From Terriglobia bacterium (GTDB lineage: Bacteria > Acidobacteriota > Terriglobia > JAJPHL01): DNA of 64,000 nt. Of the stretch, positions 1-8,627 are shown piece by piece. The notes beneath the pieces were generated by a model. It was not told the origin of the DNA. It was given only the letters and a program-made list of their open reading frames with translations, and made no database searches. Where the stretch lies: the NCBI GenBank assembly GCA_021325275.1, contig JAJPHL010000047.1, forward strand, positions 34,895 to 98,894. The letters are read 5' to 3'. Both the position numbers and the translations under genes were made by a program. Each line of letters starts with the position of its first letter. The first letter of the stretch is position 1.

Positions 1-825
1 CATGAAGCGCGGGACTTCCTTGGTGAATCCGTGAACGTAGATCGGCACGCGGAATTTCCGCTCGCGCAGTTCGCGCGCCACTTTGTCGTTCTTGCCGCAA
101 ATGAAAATCATCTGCAACGCCGCTTTGCCGTCGTCAAGACGTTCGGCGATGTCGATCATCTTCCGCGATCCCTGGCCGCCGAACAGCACAAGTCCGGTGA
201 CGCGGTCTGCCTCCAAGCCGAGGGCCCGCCGCTCGGCCGCTCGATCAAGTTCAGGTTGCGCGTAGAATCGCGGATGCAAAACCATCCCCGACGTCGTGAA
301 GATTCGTTCCGGTGGATGGCCCAAACTGCGAGCCTGTTCCACCGCGCGCTTCGATCCGCAAATGAAGAATTGCTCTTGCCGTTCGATCCAAAAGTGCGGT
401 GGATAGTCGGCGATATCGGTGAGTAGCGTGACGTAGGGAACGTTCGGTGCGACCGTCTTGATTCCCTCGCGGATGGTCCGATTAAAGTTGGGCACGAGCG
501 ACAGCACCAGGTCGGGCGTATCGGTACTCCACAACTTCGCGAGCAGCCGCACGGCGCGCGGGTGCAAAAGGCTTACCACACCGTGCAAAACCGGGAGGAT
601 CGCTCCGGCGCCGAGCGTCCATCCGCTACGCAACATGGAGTTGTAAACGTCCTGCATGCGAATGCGCGTGATTTTGTAGACCGGGTCGAGCGCATCTAAC
701 GTTTCCTGTAGGTTTACGAGGCGCACCCGCCATGCGGGACGCTGTTCCGCCATTACTTCGCGCAGTGCTTCAGCCGCCGCACGGTGTCCGCCGCCGGCGT
801 CGAAGAAGATGAAATCCAGGCGCAT
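1..825 (-). CDS. Diacylglycerol-type glycosyltransferase (MGDG synthase/UgtP-like), truncated by the window edge
   Basis: The minus strand reads an open frame of 275 residues that runs off the left edge, so the C-terminal part (usual length about 380) is missing. It opens with MRLDFIFFDAGGGHR, the glycine-rich N-terminal loop of the GT28 MGDG synthase/processive diacylglycerol glucosyltransferase family, and later has VTLLTDIADYPPHFW and LVLFGGQGS, where the nucleotide-sugar domain begins. Family members move a sugar onto diacylglycerol at the inner membrane; the exact donor cannot be read. I chose the ATG at 825 because GAGAG lies 5 nt upstream; in-frame ATGs at 837 and 855 are alternatives. 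It is transcribed away from the PHP gene. Confidence 0.75.
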   Translation of the reverse strand, partial: MRLDFIFFDAGGGHRAAAEALREVMAEQRPAWRVRLVNLQETLDALDPVYKITRIRMQDVYNSMLRSGWTLGAGAILPVLHGVVSLLHPRAVRLLAKLWSTDTPDLVLSLVPNFNRTIREGIKTVAPNVPYVTLLTDIADYPPHFWIERQEQFFICGSKRAVEQARSLGHPPERIFTTSGMVLHPRFYAQPELDRAAERRALGLEADRVTGLVLFGGQGSRKMIDIAERLDDGKAALQMIFICGKNDKVARELRERKFRVPIYVHGFTKEVPRFM

Positions 826-938
826 GCCGGCTCTCATTGGTTCGCATTGTGCCATAAGAATCAATAAAAACGTTTCTCTTCACAAACGTTTCCTTTCGCC
901 TTAATGCTGCATTAATGTGCAACTGTTACTACTTAGGT

Positions 939-1820
939 ATGCGATGCGATCTACATGTCCACACCGTGCATTCGGGGATGTGCGAGATCCCCGTCTTCAG
1001 ATCCATCTGCCGGGAAAGCTACAATCCGCCGGACGAAGTCTACGAGCGGTTGAAGTTCCTGGGCATGAATCTGGTCACCATCACCGACCATGATTCCATC
1101 GACGCCGCGGAATCGCTGCGCCGTCATCCTGATTTCTTTTTGAGCGAAGAAGTCAGTTGCGTGTTGCCCGGCGGAAACAAACTCCACGTGGGCGTGTACG
1201 ACATCGAAGAGCGCGACCACGTCGAAATTCAGCGCCGGGCATCGGACTTTCTCTCGCTGATCGCGTATCTTCGCGAGCGCCGGTTGTTCTTCAGCGCGAA
1301 CCATATCTTCTCGAGCCTCACGGGTCCGCGGTCGCTGGGCGATTTCGCGTGGCTGGAAACGATGGCTCCGTGTTTTGAAACGCGCAACGGCACGATGCCG
1401 AAAATGAACAACGCGCAAGCCGCGTTGTTCGCCGAGATCACCGGAAAAATCGCGATGGGCGGATCGGACGCGCACGCCATGGCGACGGTCGGCGCGGCGT
1501 ACACGGTGGTGGAGGGCGCGCGCAACAAACGCGAGTTTTTCGACGGACTGCGCGCAGGACGCGCGCGCGCCGAAGGACAGAACGGCAGTTACTACAAACT
1601 GACGCGCGACGTGTTGTGCGTCGCGGCCAGCATGATGCGCGAACACCCGGCCGCGGTGGCGCTGGCGCCGCTGATGCTGGTGATTCCGTTTGTGACGCTG
1701 GGCAACTACGTGCGAGAAGCGCTGTTTGGAAATTACTGGATGACACGCCTAGAACGGGAGCGCTCGCTGCCCACGCGTCCTTCCGGCATGTTGTCGCTGA
1801 AGCCGCAAGCGGCGGCCTGA
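939..1820 (+). CDS. PHP-domain metal-dependent phosphoesterase
   Basis: The 293-residue protein begins MRCDLHVHTVHSGM, giving the first PHP metal motif (H6, H8). TITDHDSID (D50, H51), SANHIF and GGSDAHA supply further ligands, so the metal site appears complete. PHP enzymes of this type hydrolyse phosphoesters, often small nucleotides or sugar phosphates; the substrate here is unknown. The C-terminal quarter has a hydrophobic stretch (about residues 230-255) followed by basic residues, suggesting membrane association. An in-frame ATG at 915 would add MCNCYYLG before the PHP motif, which I judge non-native. The gene is followed after 17 nt by a PAP2 phosphatase, so the two may be co-transcribed. 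Confidence 0.8.
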   Translation: MRCDLHVHTVHSGMCEIPVFRSICRESYNPPDEVYERLKFLGMNLVTITDHDSIDAAESLRRHPDFFLSEEVSCVLPGGNKLHVGVYDIEERDHVEIQRRASDFLSLIAYLRERRLFFSANHIFSSLTGPRSLGDFAWLETMAPCFETRNGTMPKMNNAQAALFAEITGKIAMGGSDAHAMATVGAAYTVVEGARNKREFFDGLRAGRARAEGQNGSYYKLTRDVLCVAASMMREHPAAVALAPLMLVIPFVTLGNYVREALFGNYWMTRLERERSLPTRPSGMLSLKPQAAA

Positions 1821-1837
1821 TTTTCCAGGTGAGTCCT

Positions 1838-2374
1838 ATGGCATTCGCGACCGCGCCATTCGATTGGATCTCGCAACGTGACCATCGCGTGATGGGACGC
1901 CTCGATCGCTGGCGCGCACCGCGCGCGCTGCGCCTGTGGATGATCTACGCCACGCGCATCGGCGACGGTTGGTTGTGGTACGCGCTAGCCTTGTTCCTGA
2001 CGTTTTTCGGTGGACAGCAACACTGGCGCGCGCTGGTCGCCTGCACCATCGCGATTATTTCGGGCGTCGCGCTGTTCTCCGTGTTGAAGCGAATCTGCCG
2101 GCGTCCGCGTCCGCGGTTCGCCGAACTGCGATCGACCGATGCGCCTGCGCCACCCGATCAATTCTCGTTCCCCTCGGGTCACACGATCACGGCATTTGCG
2201 GGTGCCGTGAGCCTGATGCACTTTTATCCCGAAGCCGCTCCGATCCTCTTGCTCGTCGCCGCCAGCATCGCGGCGTCACGCGTGCTGTTGGGCATGCACT
2301 ATCCAAGCGACGTGATTGTCGGCGCAGCGATCGGAACGGGTCTGGGTTACTGGGCTTACTTGTTGATGGTCTAA
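1838..2374 (+). CDS. PAP2-family membrane phosphatase
   Basis: This 178-residue membrane protein carries all three parts of the PAP2 acid-phosphatase signature: KRICRRPRPR (KX6RP), FPSGHT (PSGH) and SRVLLGMHYPSD (SRX5HX3D). Family members dephosphorylate phosphatidic acid, undecaprenyl pyrophosphate or related lipids at the membrane. About five hydrophobic segments are visible. The start is the ATG at 1838, preceded by AGGTGAG at a good distance. The neighbouring PHP phosphoesterase and lipid glycosyltransferase make a lipid-phosphate substrate plausible, but that is inference. Confidence 0.85.
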   Translation: MAFATAPFDWISQRDHRVMGRLDRWRAPRALRLWMIYATRIGDGWLWYALALFLTFFGGQQHWRALVACTIAIISGVALFSVLKRICRRPRPRFAELRSTDAPAPPDQFSFPSGHTITAFAGAVSLMHFYPEAAPILLLVAASIAASRVLLGMHYPSDVIVGAAIGTGLGYWAYLLMV

Positions 2375-2382
2375 TTTCTCGA

Positions 2383-2412
2383 TTGACTCGCTATTACGTC
2401 TGACGTAATAAT
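2383..2412 (+). promoter_or_regulatory. Promoter of the TIGR03435 gene with an embedded operator
   Basis: TTGACT (2383-2388) is an almost perfect -35 box. AATAAT (2407-2412), 18 nt downstream, matches the -10 consensus at five of six bases. The predicted start of transcription falls on the ATG at 2420, so the mRNA would be leaderless. Confidence 0.55.
2393..2409. promoter_or_regulatory. Perfect 17-bp palindromic operator
   Basis: ATTACGTC-T-GACGTAAT is a perfect inverted repeat lying between the -35 and -10 boxes of the TIGR03435 gene, where a bound dimeric repressor would block RNA polymerase. The spacing resembles BlaI/MecI-type operators, which are common near this family, but no such regulator is present in the window. 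Confidence 0.55.
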
Positions 2413-2419
2413 GCGGGGC

Positions 2420-3280
2420 ATGAAACTCCTCTTCCTTGCCGCCCCTCTAATCGCGCTCTCGACTGCCTTCGCGCAACCCCGACCGGTAACGTTTGAAGTG
2501 GCGTCGATTCACGCCGTGGAGGCGGTGCCCGGACGCATGGTCATAGGTATTCGTGGCGGACCGGGAACAAAGGATCCTACCAACTTCGTTATGGAGGCGC
2601 TGAGTCTCAGGGATCTAACGATGACCGCGTTCAACCTCGCGCCATACGAAATCACCGTTCCCGATTGGATGGCGAGTTCTCGCTTCACGGTCACGGCCAA
2701 GGTTCCCGCAGGCGCCACGAAAGACGACTTGAAAGTGATGCTGAGGAATTTGCTGGAGGAGCGTTTTCAACTCAAGGTCCATCACGAAAAGAAACAGATG
2801 TCGGTCTACGATCTCGTGATTGGTAGAGATGGTCCCAAGTTCCAGACCGTGGACGAACCACCGTCGCCTGATCCCGATGCGGCCGCGGCGCAAGCGAGGA
2901 CCGAACTGCAGAAGGATAAGGACGGCTTTCCCGTTTTGTGGAAGGGCGCGTCGATGGCGATGGCCAACGGTAAGGCGCGCCTGCATTTCGAGGGCAAGAC
3001 CGTCGATTACTTGGCGCAACAAGTGTCGTTCCAGTTGCGCCAGCCCGTAAAGAACTCGACGGGACTCACCGGAACCTACGATTTTCAAATGTTCTGGGAC
3101 GCCGCTGCGACAATGACTGTGCCCAGCGGCGAGTCATCCGGTGGCGCGCCCACCCCCGGCGAAGGGCCAACGCTGCAGGAAGCGTTATCGCAGCAACTAG
3201 GGTTGCGTTTGGTGTCGAAGAAGGATTTGGTTGACGTGGTGATTGTGGACCACTGCGAAAAGGTTCCGAGCGCGAATTGA
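2420..3280 (+). CDS. TIGR03435 (DUF3738) family secreted protein
   Basis: The protein starts MKLLFLAAPLIALSTAFAQ, a clear signal peptide, followed by the pattern of the Acidobacteria-specific DUF3738/TIGR03435 family: VTFEVASIHAVE near the mature N terminus, MTAFNLAPYEI, LEERFQLKVHHEKKQMSVYDLVI and a C-terminal LGLRLVSKKDLVDVVIVDH. The family has no established biochemical function; many copies are found in Solibacter-type genomes, often beside BlaI/MecI regulators and M56 proteases. I start at 2420 because the promoter places the mRNA start there; an ATG at 2411 would add three residues and overlaps the -10 box. It is probably exported and repressor-controlled. Confidence 0.85.
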   Translation: MKLLFLAAPLIALSTAFAQPRPVTFEVASIHAVEAVPGRMVIGIRGGPGTKDPTNFVMEALSLRDLTMTAFNLAPYEITVPDWMASSRFTVTAKVPAGATKDDLKVMLRNLLEERFQLKVHHEKKQMSVYDLVIGRDGPKFQTVDEPPSPDPDAAAAQARTELQKDKDGFPVLWKGASMAMANGKARLHFEGKTVDYLAQQVSFQLRQPVKNSTGLTGTYDFQMFWDAAATMTVPSGESSGGAPTPGEGPTLQEALSQQLGLRLVSKKDLVDVVIVDHCEKVPSAN

Positions 3281-3300
3281 TCTCGAGTGGCCGATGGACG

Positions 3301-3837
3301 TTACTGCACGAGCGGACCTGCCGTGGGATCGTCGACCGGCACGCCCATCACCAGCGTTCGTAGCACTTCATCCCACACCGGTTCAAGGATCGCGGCGCGA
3401 TCAGCCCAATAGTTCAATGAGACCAGGCAGATGATCTCGCCTCGCGCCAGCGCGACGCGGAAGCGGGCGTGGCGCTTGTGTTCGACGTCGAAGTGTCCCT
3501 GTTCCAGCCAAACGATTTCAAGATCGTCGCGTTCGGCGCGGTGAATCTCGGACTGATAGTCCGGCTTGCGCTCGCCGGCCAGCGAGCTGCGCAGCGAGTC
3601 CTCAATGGGAAGGTCGCGAACGAGTTCCCCCGGCACGGGAAACACCGACACGCCAAGATCGCAACTCTCCAGTGATGGCGGCAGGTCGTGAAGAAGGAGC
3701 GAGTCGTCCTTCGGTTCGACATTCCACGTCTCGGGATAGTCGAAGCGCACTTGGCCGCGGTTCAAGACACAAATGGAGTATCCAGGCTTGCTCTTCCAGT
3801 TGTGCTTGTTCCTGAGTCTGAACCTTTCGATGCTCAC
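3301..3837 (-). CDS. Hypothetical protein, 178 aa
   Basis: I do not recognise the family with certainty. The protein has no signal peptide or membrane segment and is rich in charged residues. The stretch GQVRFDYPETWNVEPKDDSLLLHD, with a later ICLVSLNYWADRAAILEPVWDEVLRTL, recalls small Mog1/PsbP-like (DUF1795) folds in which a predicted sheet precedes a C-terminal helix; this is only a structural guess. It lies 18 nt downstream of the second acyl-CoA dehydrogenase on the same strand and is probably the last gene of the fatty-acid operon. Confidence 0.6.
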   Translation of the reverse strand: MSIERFRLRNKHNWKSKPGYSICVLNRGQVRFDYPETWNVEPKDDSLLLHDLPPSLESCDLGVSVFPVPGELVRDLPIEDSLRSSLAGERKPDYQSEIHRAERDDLEIVWLEQGHFDVEHKRHARFRVALARGEIICLVSLNYWADRAAILEPVWDEVLRTLVMGVPVDDPTAGPLVQ

Positions 3838-3855
3838 CTAGATACTTTATCCGAC

Positions 3856-5517
3856 TCAAACAAAATACCTGCCCGAATCGAGCAGCCGTCCGGCGATTCT
3901 CCGGCGCAACGCGACTGTGTTCGTCGGCGTTTGTGTGGTGAACTTCGCCGCGGCTGCAAACTGATCGTCGCTCGCACCGCAGGCGGCGAGTACGTTCTCG
4001 GCGTGTGCTGCCGCGCGACGCGTCGCATCGTAGACATGCACGGCGGTGATGTCGGCGGCTTGCGCGCTTGAACCGAGCTTGGCGTTGCGCAGCGTCGCCG
4101 TTTCTGAAGTGAACGCCTCGAACGCGATTTCACTCAGCCCCGCGAGGACTTCCTGTTGTTCCGCGAGACCTTGGCCGAACTTCGTCGCGGCGATCCCCGC
4201 GGCGTACAGGAAAAGACCCTTGAGGCCTTGCCCCTTCGTGCCGAGCACGCCCTTCTTTAGCAGCATGTTCGTCGTCAACATGCGATTGATTTCGTTGGTG
4301 CCTTCGAAAATGCGATTGATGCGCGCGTCGCGATACGCGCGGTCCGGCGGATAATCGGCGTGGAATCCGTAGCCGCCGTAAATCTGCACCGCTTCGTCCA
4401 CGCAATACCCGAGCGCCTCGCTGCACACCACTTTGCAGATGGAACACTCGGCAGCGTACTCCTCGATGCCTTTGCGAATGTAGTCGGGCTGCGAGTGATC
4501 GCTGGCTTCGAGTTCCGCGTCGATCATCCCCGCCGTGCGATATACGATTCCTTCGGCCGCGTAGCAGCGGATCGCCATTTCCGCGAGTTTGTGCTGGATC
4601 AATCCGTAGCTGGCGATCGGTTTGCCGAACGTGGTGCGTTCTTTCGCGTAGCGGAGGCAGTGCGTGATCGCTTGTTTCATGCCGCCGACAGCTCCAGCGC
4701 CCAGTTTTAGGCGTCCGATGTTCAGACAATTGAATGCGATCACGTGGCCGCGGCCGATTTCGCCGAGCACGTTTTCCACCGGCACGCGGCAATCGCTCAG
4801 CACCAGCGCGGTGGTCGACGCGCCGTGCAATCCCATTTTCTTTTCTTCGCCGCCCGCCGAGATTCCGCCAAACGACTTCTCGATGATGAAGCCGGTCATC
4901 TTGTCGCCGCCCACTTTGGCGAAGACGATGAACATGTCGGCGAAGCCGCCGTTGGAGATCCACATTTTTTCGCCGTTCAGCACGTAGAACTTTCCGTCGG
5001 CGCTGAGATCGGCGCGGCAGCGGCCGGCGCGCGAGTCGGAACCGGCGTGCGCTTCGGTCAAGCAGTAGCAACTCACCCATTCGGCCGCGGCGATCTTCGG
5101 CAGATACTTTTTCTTTTGCGCTTCGGTGCCGAACCACGTGATCGGCGTCGCGCCGATGCCGGAGTGAACGTTGTAGACGTTCGAGAACGCGCCGTAGCGC
5201 GCCGTCGATTCCGTGACCACGACGCTCGACATCTTGTCGAGCTCCATGCCGCCGTATTCCTCCGGAATGTCGATGCCGGTCAGGCCGATTTCCGCGGCTT
5301 TCGTCAGTAGGCCTCGCATCTTGACGTAGTCTTTGTGGTGTTCGAGGTATTCGGCCTCGGGAAGAACTTCGTTCACCACGAAGTCCTCGGCGGTCTTGGC
5401 GATCATGCGTTGCTGTTCGCTCAAGTCTTCGCGCGTGAAAATGTCCGCCGGAGTGCAGTCTTGCGTAAGAAACGCCCCGCCCTTCACGCGCGGCAATACG
5501 GGAGCCGATGATGCCAT
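3856..5517 (-). CDS. Acyl-CoA dehydrogenase (second copy)
   Basis: This 553-residue flavoprotein carries the acyl-CoA dehydrogenase pattern: CYCLTEAHAGSDSRAGRCRADLSADGKFYVLNGEKMWISNGG in the middle domain, GRLKLGAGAVGGMKQAITHCLRYAKERTTFGKPIASYGLIQHKLAEMA, and QIYGGYGFHADYPPDRAYRDARINRIFEGTNEINRM. It would oxidise acyl-CoA to trans-2-enoyl-CoA using FAD. The extra C-terminal domain and the length match the long FadE type. It is clearly paralogous to the protein at 6863-8599 (same N-terminal PRVKGGAFL motif), so the pair may split chain lengths. GAGG precedes the ATG by 8 nt. Confidence 0.9.
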   Translation of the reverse strand: MASSAPVLPRVKGGAFLTQDCTPADIFTREDLSEQQRMIAKTAEDFVVNEVLPEAEYLEHHKDYVKMRGLLTKAAEIGLTGIDIPEEYGGMELDKMSSVVVTESTARYGAFSNVYNVHSGIGATPITWFGTEAQKKKYLPKIAAAEWVSCYCLTEAHAGSDSRAGRCRADLSADGKFYVLNGEKMWISNGGFADMFIVFAKVGGDKMTGFIIEKSFGGISAGGEEKKMGLHGASTTALVLSDCRVPVENVLGEIGRGHVIAFNCLNIGRLKLGAGAVGGMKQAITHCLRYAKERTTFGKPIASYGLIQHKLAEMAIRCYAAEGIVYRTAGMIDAELEASDHSQPDYIRKGIEEYAAECSICKVVCSEALGYCVDEAVQIYGGYGFHADYPPDRAYRDARINRIFEGTNEINRMLTTNMLLKKGVLGTKGQGLKGLFLYAAGIAATKFGQGLAEQQEVLAGLSEIAFEAFTSETATLRNAKLGSSAQAADITAVHVYDATRRAAAHAENVLAACGASDDQFAAAAKFTTQTPTNTVALRRRIAGRLLDSGRYFV

Positions 5518-5531
5518 ACAGTTGTCCTCTT

Positions 5532-6845
5532 TTACTTTACAAATTCAGGAGATTTTCCTTCGTCCCAAGGATGATAACTCTGCGCGAAGCGAACGCGCTC
5601 TCCGATTGATGGATGATCGTAGAGCCAAAACTCGATGAACGGCGGCGGATCGGGATCGGCGAGCGCCACTTCGCCGAGAAGCTGGAACGAATCGGCGGCG
5701 ACGGTTTGCGAATTCGGCACCAGGCCGTGGATCACCTCGAGACCATAGATGTCAGCTTCGTGCTCCTGATGCCGCGACCACGCCGACGTCACCGGCTCGC
5801 CGATGAACCCAAACGCCGACATCAGCAGAAGCAGCACGGGGAGTGCCGCCCAATCCGACTGACCACGCACGCCCCAGCGCCCTCCGTAATCCTCGATGAG
5901 CCACGCCATGCCGCGAAATCCTACGTAGAGCGCGACGAACAGCAGCACCGCGAGAAACGCCATCGTCTTCGGGATGTGATGCAGCACATAATGCCCCTGC
6001 TCGTGGCCGAACGTGAACATCAAGTCGGGAAGGGTGCATCGCGCGATCGTCGTGTCCCACACCACCACGCGCTTCGTCGCGCCGAATCCGGTGACGTAGG
6101 CGTTGAGCGATGTGACGTCCTCGCTCGCGTCCATCTCGAACATGCGGTCGACGGGAATGTCGAGTCCGCCGCGCCGCGTAACTTTTTGCACCGCCGCGAC
6201 CACTTCCGGGTGCTTGACGTTCAGCGGCGTGAACTTGTGAAACATCGGATCGATCACGACCGGCGTGATGAAAACGAGGAACGCGATCAGCGGCAGCGAC
6301 GCCAGCCAGCACCAAATCCACCAACGCCGGGGACTCCAGCGGATCAATCCAAAAAGGATGAGCGCGAAGACCGTGCCAAAGAGGATGCTGAGGAATTCGC
6401 CTTTCGCTTGATCCCAAGACCAAGCGCCCCAGCCTTGCACCGATTGTCCATAGACGCGCTCGAGATGCTGCAAGTAGACTTCATTCGGCAGCGTAGGAAG
6501 ATCGGTGAGCAACGTGAGTAGCGGCGCGAAGATCAGTCCTTGCACCCACCAGCGTTGTGTGGCCGATTCTGCCAGCGATCGCGTGCGCGCGGACAATCCG
6601 AATCCGAGCACCCCGAGGAGGATCGCAAGACCCCAGATCTCGTCCACGAAGTGCATTGTGTACTTGATCCGCGAAAACTTGATCGCGCGTTCGCGATCTT
6701 GAGGATTTAGCTTGTACTCGCGTTGCTGGCAGAACAATGGGGCCGCTAGAACGAACAACAACACAAAGGCAACCGCAGATGAACGCAGATGAACGCAGAT
6801 ATCGGAGCAGCGTTTCGTTGTTAATCTGCGTTTATCTGCGTTCAT
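5532..6845 (-). CDS. M48-family zinc metalloprotease (Ste24/HtpX-like)
   Basis: A membrane protease with a TFGHEQGHYVLHHI zinc motif (HEXXH) and a downstream SRHQEHEADIYGLEV segment that supplies the third ligand. Several hydrophobic segments flank the catalytic part, as in CAAX-protease/Ste24 relatives that degrade or process membrane proteins. The start is uncertain: the ATG at 6845 lies inside an interspersed inverted repeat and would give a repeat-encoded N terminus, whereas a GTG at 6764 would start directly with a hydrophobic signal (LLFVLAAPLFCQQ). It sits between the two acyl-CoA dehydrogenase genes, 14 nt from the downstream one, and is probably carried on the same transcript. Confidence 0.8.
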   Translation of the reverse strand: MNADKRRLTTKRCSDICVHLRSSAVAFVLLFVLAAPLFCQQREYKLNPQDRERAIKFSRIKYTMHFVDEIWGLAILLGVLGFGLSARTRSLAESATQRWWVQGLIFAPLLTLLTDLPTLPNEVYLQHLERVYGQSVQGWGAWSWDQAKGEFLSILFGTVFALILFGLIRWSPRRWWIWCWLASLPLIAFLVFITPVVIDPMFHKFTPLNVKHPEVVAAVQKVTRRGGLDIPVDRMFEMDASEDVTSLNAYVTGFGATKRVVVWDTTIARCTLPDLMFTFGHEQGHYVLHHIPKTMAFLAVLLFVALYVGFRGMAWLIEDYGGRWGVRGQSDWAALPVLLLLMSAFGFIGEPVTSAWSRHQEHEADIYGLEVIHGLVPNSQTVAADSFQLLGEVALADPDPPPFIEFWLYDHPSIGERVRFAQSYHPWDEGKSPEFVK

Positions 6846-6855
6846 CTGCGGTTGC
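6769..6855. repeat. Interspersed inverted repeat (CGCAGATGAA type)
   Basis: The arms are built of a 10-bp tandem unit (ATGAACGCAG) and begin and end with GCAACCGCAGATGAACGCAG and its complement, around a non-palindromic centre of about 23 bp. The RNA would form a long hairpin. It overlaps the possible 5' end of the M48 gene. Confidence 0.8.
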
Positions 6856-6862
6856 TTTTTTC

Positions 6863-8599
6863 TTAAACGAAATACTTGCCGCGTTCCAGCAAACGGCCGC
6901 AGATGCGGCGGCGCGCTTCGATCGTGTCGACCGATTCCTGCTTGGTGAAGCGTTTCAGGATCGCCAGGCGCGCGCGCAGGTCGTCGCCTTCGCAGCAGTG
7001 AGCGAGCGCGGCCTTGGCTTCCGCCTCGACTTTGCCGACAGCGTCGTGGACGTACACGCCGGTCATATCGTTGGCTTGCGCGCTGTTGCCAAGTTTCTGC
7101 GCGCGCAGCCGCGCTGTTTCCGATGCGAACACTTCGAATACGATGTTGGTGAGCGCGCCGATCACTTCCTGCTGGTCTTTCAAGTTCGTCATGTACTTCT
7201 TCATCGCGGCGTCGGCGGCGAAGAGGAAAATCTTCTTCATGTTCGCCACGGGATCGGTTACGCCGGACGGTCCGGCCATGATTTCGTCTTGCAGTTTCTT
7301 GCCCGCGGCCATCAGCGGCAATTCGTTCTTCATGGCGCGCTTCATCAGCATGTCGACCACGAGCAGCCGGTTGATTTCGTTCGTGCCTTCGAAGATGCGG
7401 TTGATGCGCGCGTCGCGATAAACGCGTTCCGGCGGATAGTCGGCGTGGAATCCGTAGCCGCCGTAGATTTGCACGGACTCGTCGGCGCAGTACCCAAGCG
7501 CTTCCGATGCGAAAACCTTGTTGATCGCGCACTCCACCGCGTATTCTTCAATCGCTTTGCGCGACGCTTCCACGGAGTGGTCGCCCGACTGAAACTCGGT
7601 GTCGATCATACCCGTGGTGCGATACAAAATTCCCTCGGACGCGTAGGCGAGAATCGCCATCTGCGCGAGTTTGTGTTGAATCAGCCCATAGCTGGCGATC
7701 GGTTTGCCGAACGTGGTGCGCTCCTGCGCGTACGCCAAGCTGTGCTTGATGGTTTGCTTCATTCCGCCCACCGCGCCGGCGGCCAGCTTCAAGCGGCCCA
7801 TGTTCAAAACGTTGAACGCGATGATGTGGCCGCGTCCGACTTCGCCGAGCACGTTCTCGATTGGCACTTTGCAATCGGACATGATCACCGGCGTCGTGGA
7901 CGATCCATGGATGCCCATCTTCTTTTCTTCCGCGCCCGGCTTGATGCCGCCAAATGCTTTCTCCACGATGAACGCGGTGAACTTCTCGCCGCCGACTTTC
8001 GCGAAAACAATGTAGAGGTCGGCGAATCCACCGTTGGTGATCCACATTTTTTCGCCGTTCAGGATGTAGTGCTTGCCGTCCGGCGACAAATCAGCGCGGG
8101 TGCGCGCGGCCAGCGCGTCCGATCCGGCGTGCGCTTCGCTCAAGCAGTACGCCGCGACAAGTTCCGCCGACGCGACCTTGGGCAGATACTTGGCTTTCTG
8201 TTCCGGCGTGCCGAACCAGTTGATGGGGTGCGTTCCGATCGAGGAATGCGCGCCATGCGCGCCGGAAAACGATGCGTATTTCGCCACGTACTCGGAGACC
8301 AGCACGCTCGACACTTTGTCGAGCTCCAGGCCGCCGTATTCCTCGGGAATGTCCATGGAGAGCAATCCCAACTCGCCGGCCTTGCGCAGCAGCGAGCGCA
8401 TCATCTCGTAATCTTTGTGCTCGAGATGCTCAGCGTGCGGCACAACTTCTTCGGTGACAAAGTCGTTGGCGGTTTTGGCGATTTGCAAATGCTCTTCGGT
8501 GAAATCCTCGGGCGTGAAGATTTCCTGAGCGCTGCGATCTTCCACGAGAAAAGCTCCGCCCTTGATGCGGGGCAAAGCGGGCGCTGCGACGGTGGCCAT
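6863..8599 (-). CDS. fadE: Acyl-CoA dehydrogenase FadE-type
   Basis: A 578-residue acyl-CoA dehydrogenase with AYCLSEAHAGSDALAARTRADLSPDGKHYILNGEKMWITNGG, the FAD-contact segment ERTTFGKPIASYGLIQHKLAQMA, and QIYGGYGFHADYPPERVYRDARINRIFEGTNEINRLL. It starts beta-oxidation by introducing the 2,3 double bond in acyl-CoA. Length and gene order (hydratase/dehydrogenase, thiolase, then this gene) match Bacillus FadE of the fadNAE operon. The start at 8599 has an AAGGAGATC Shine-Dalgarno 4 nt upstream; a longer frame reaching 8647 is encoded by an interspersed repeat and is rejected. Confidence 0.93.
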   Translation of the reverse strand: MATVAAPALPRIKGGAFLVEDRSAQEIFTPEDFTEEHLQIAKTANDFVTEEVVPHAEHLEHKDYEMMRSLLRKAGELGLLSMDIPEEYGGLELDKVSSVLVSEYVAKYASFSGAHGAHSSIGTHPINWFGTPEQKAKYLPKVASAELVAAYCLSEAHAGSDALAARTRADLSPDGKHYILNGEKMWITNGGFADLYIVFAKVGGEKFTAFIVEKAFGGIKPGAEEKKMGIHGSSTTPVIMSDCKVPIENVLGEVGRGHIIAFNVLNMGRLKLAAGAVGGMKQTIKHSLAYAQERTTFGKPIASYGLIQHKLAQMAILAYASEGILYRTTGMIDTEFQSGDHSVEASRKAIEEYAVECAINKVFASEALGYCADESVQIYGGYGFHADYPPERVYRDARINRIFEGTNEINRLLVVDMLMKRAMKNELPLMAAGKKLQDEIMAGPSGVTDPVANMKKIFLFAADAAMKKYMTNLKDQQEVIGALTNIVFEVFASETARLRAQKLGNSAQANDMTGVYVHDAVGKVEAEAKAALAHCCEGDDLRARLAILKRFTKQESVDTIEARRRICGRLLERGKYFV

Positions 8600-8627
8600 A
8601 AGTGATCTCCTTAAATCAAAATCGTGA

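Noticed and set aside
951..1646. Large minus-strand frame opposite the PHP gene
   Set aside because: His/Arg-rich composition and no recognisable domain; it is the GC-rich antisense shadow of the PHP gene.
6846..7532. Upstream extension of the M48 protease frame
   Set aside because: It runs antisense-frame through the fadE gene, with an Arg-rich composition typical of a shadow frame.
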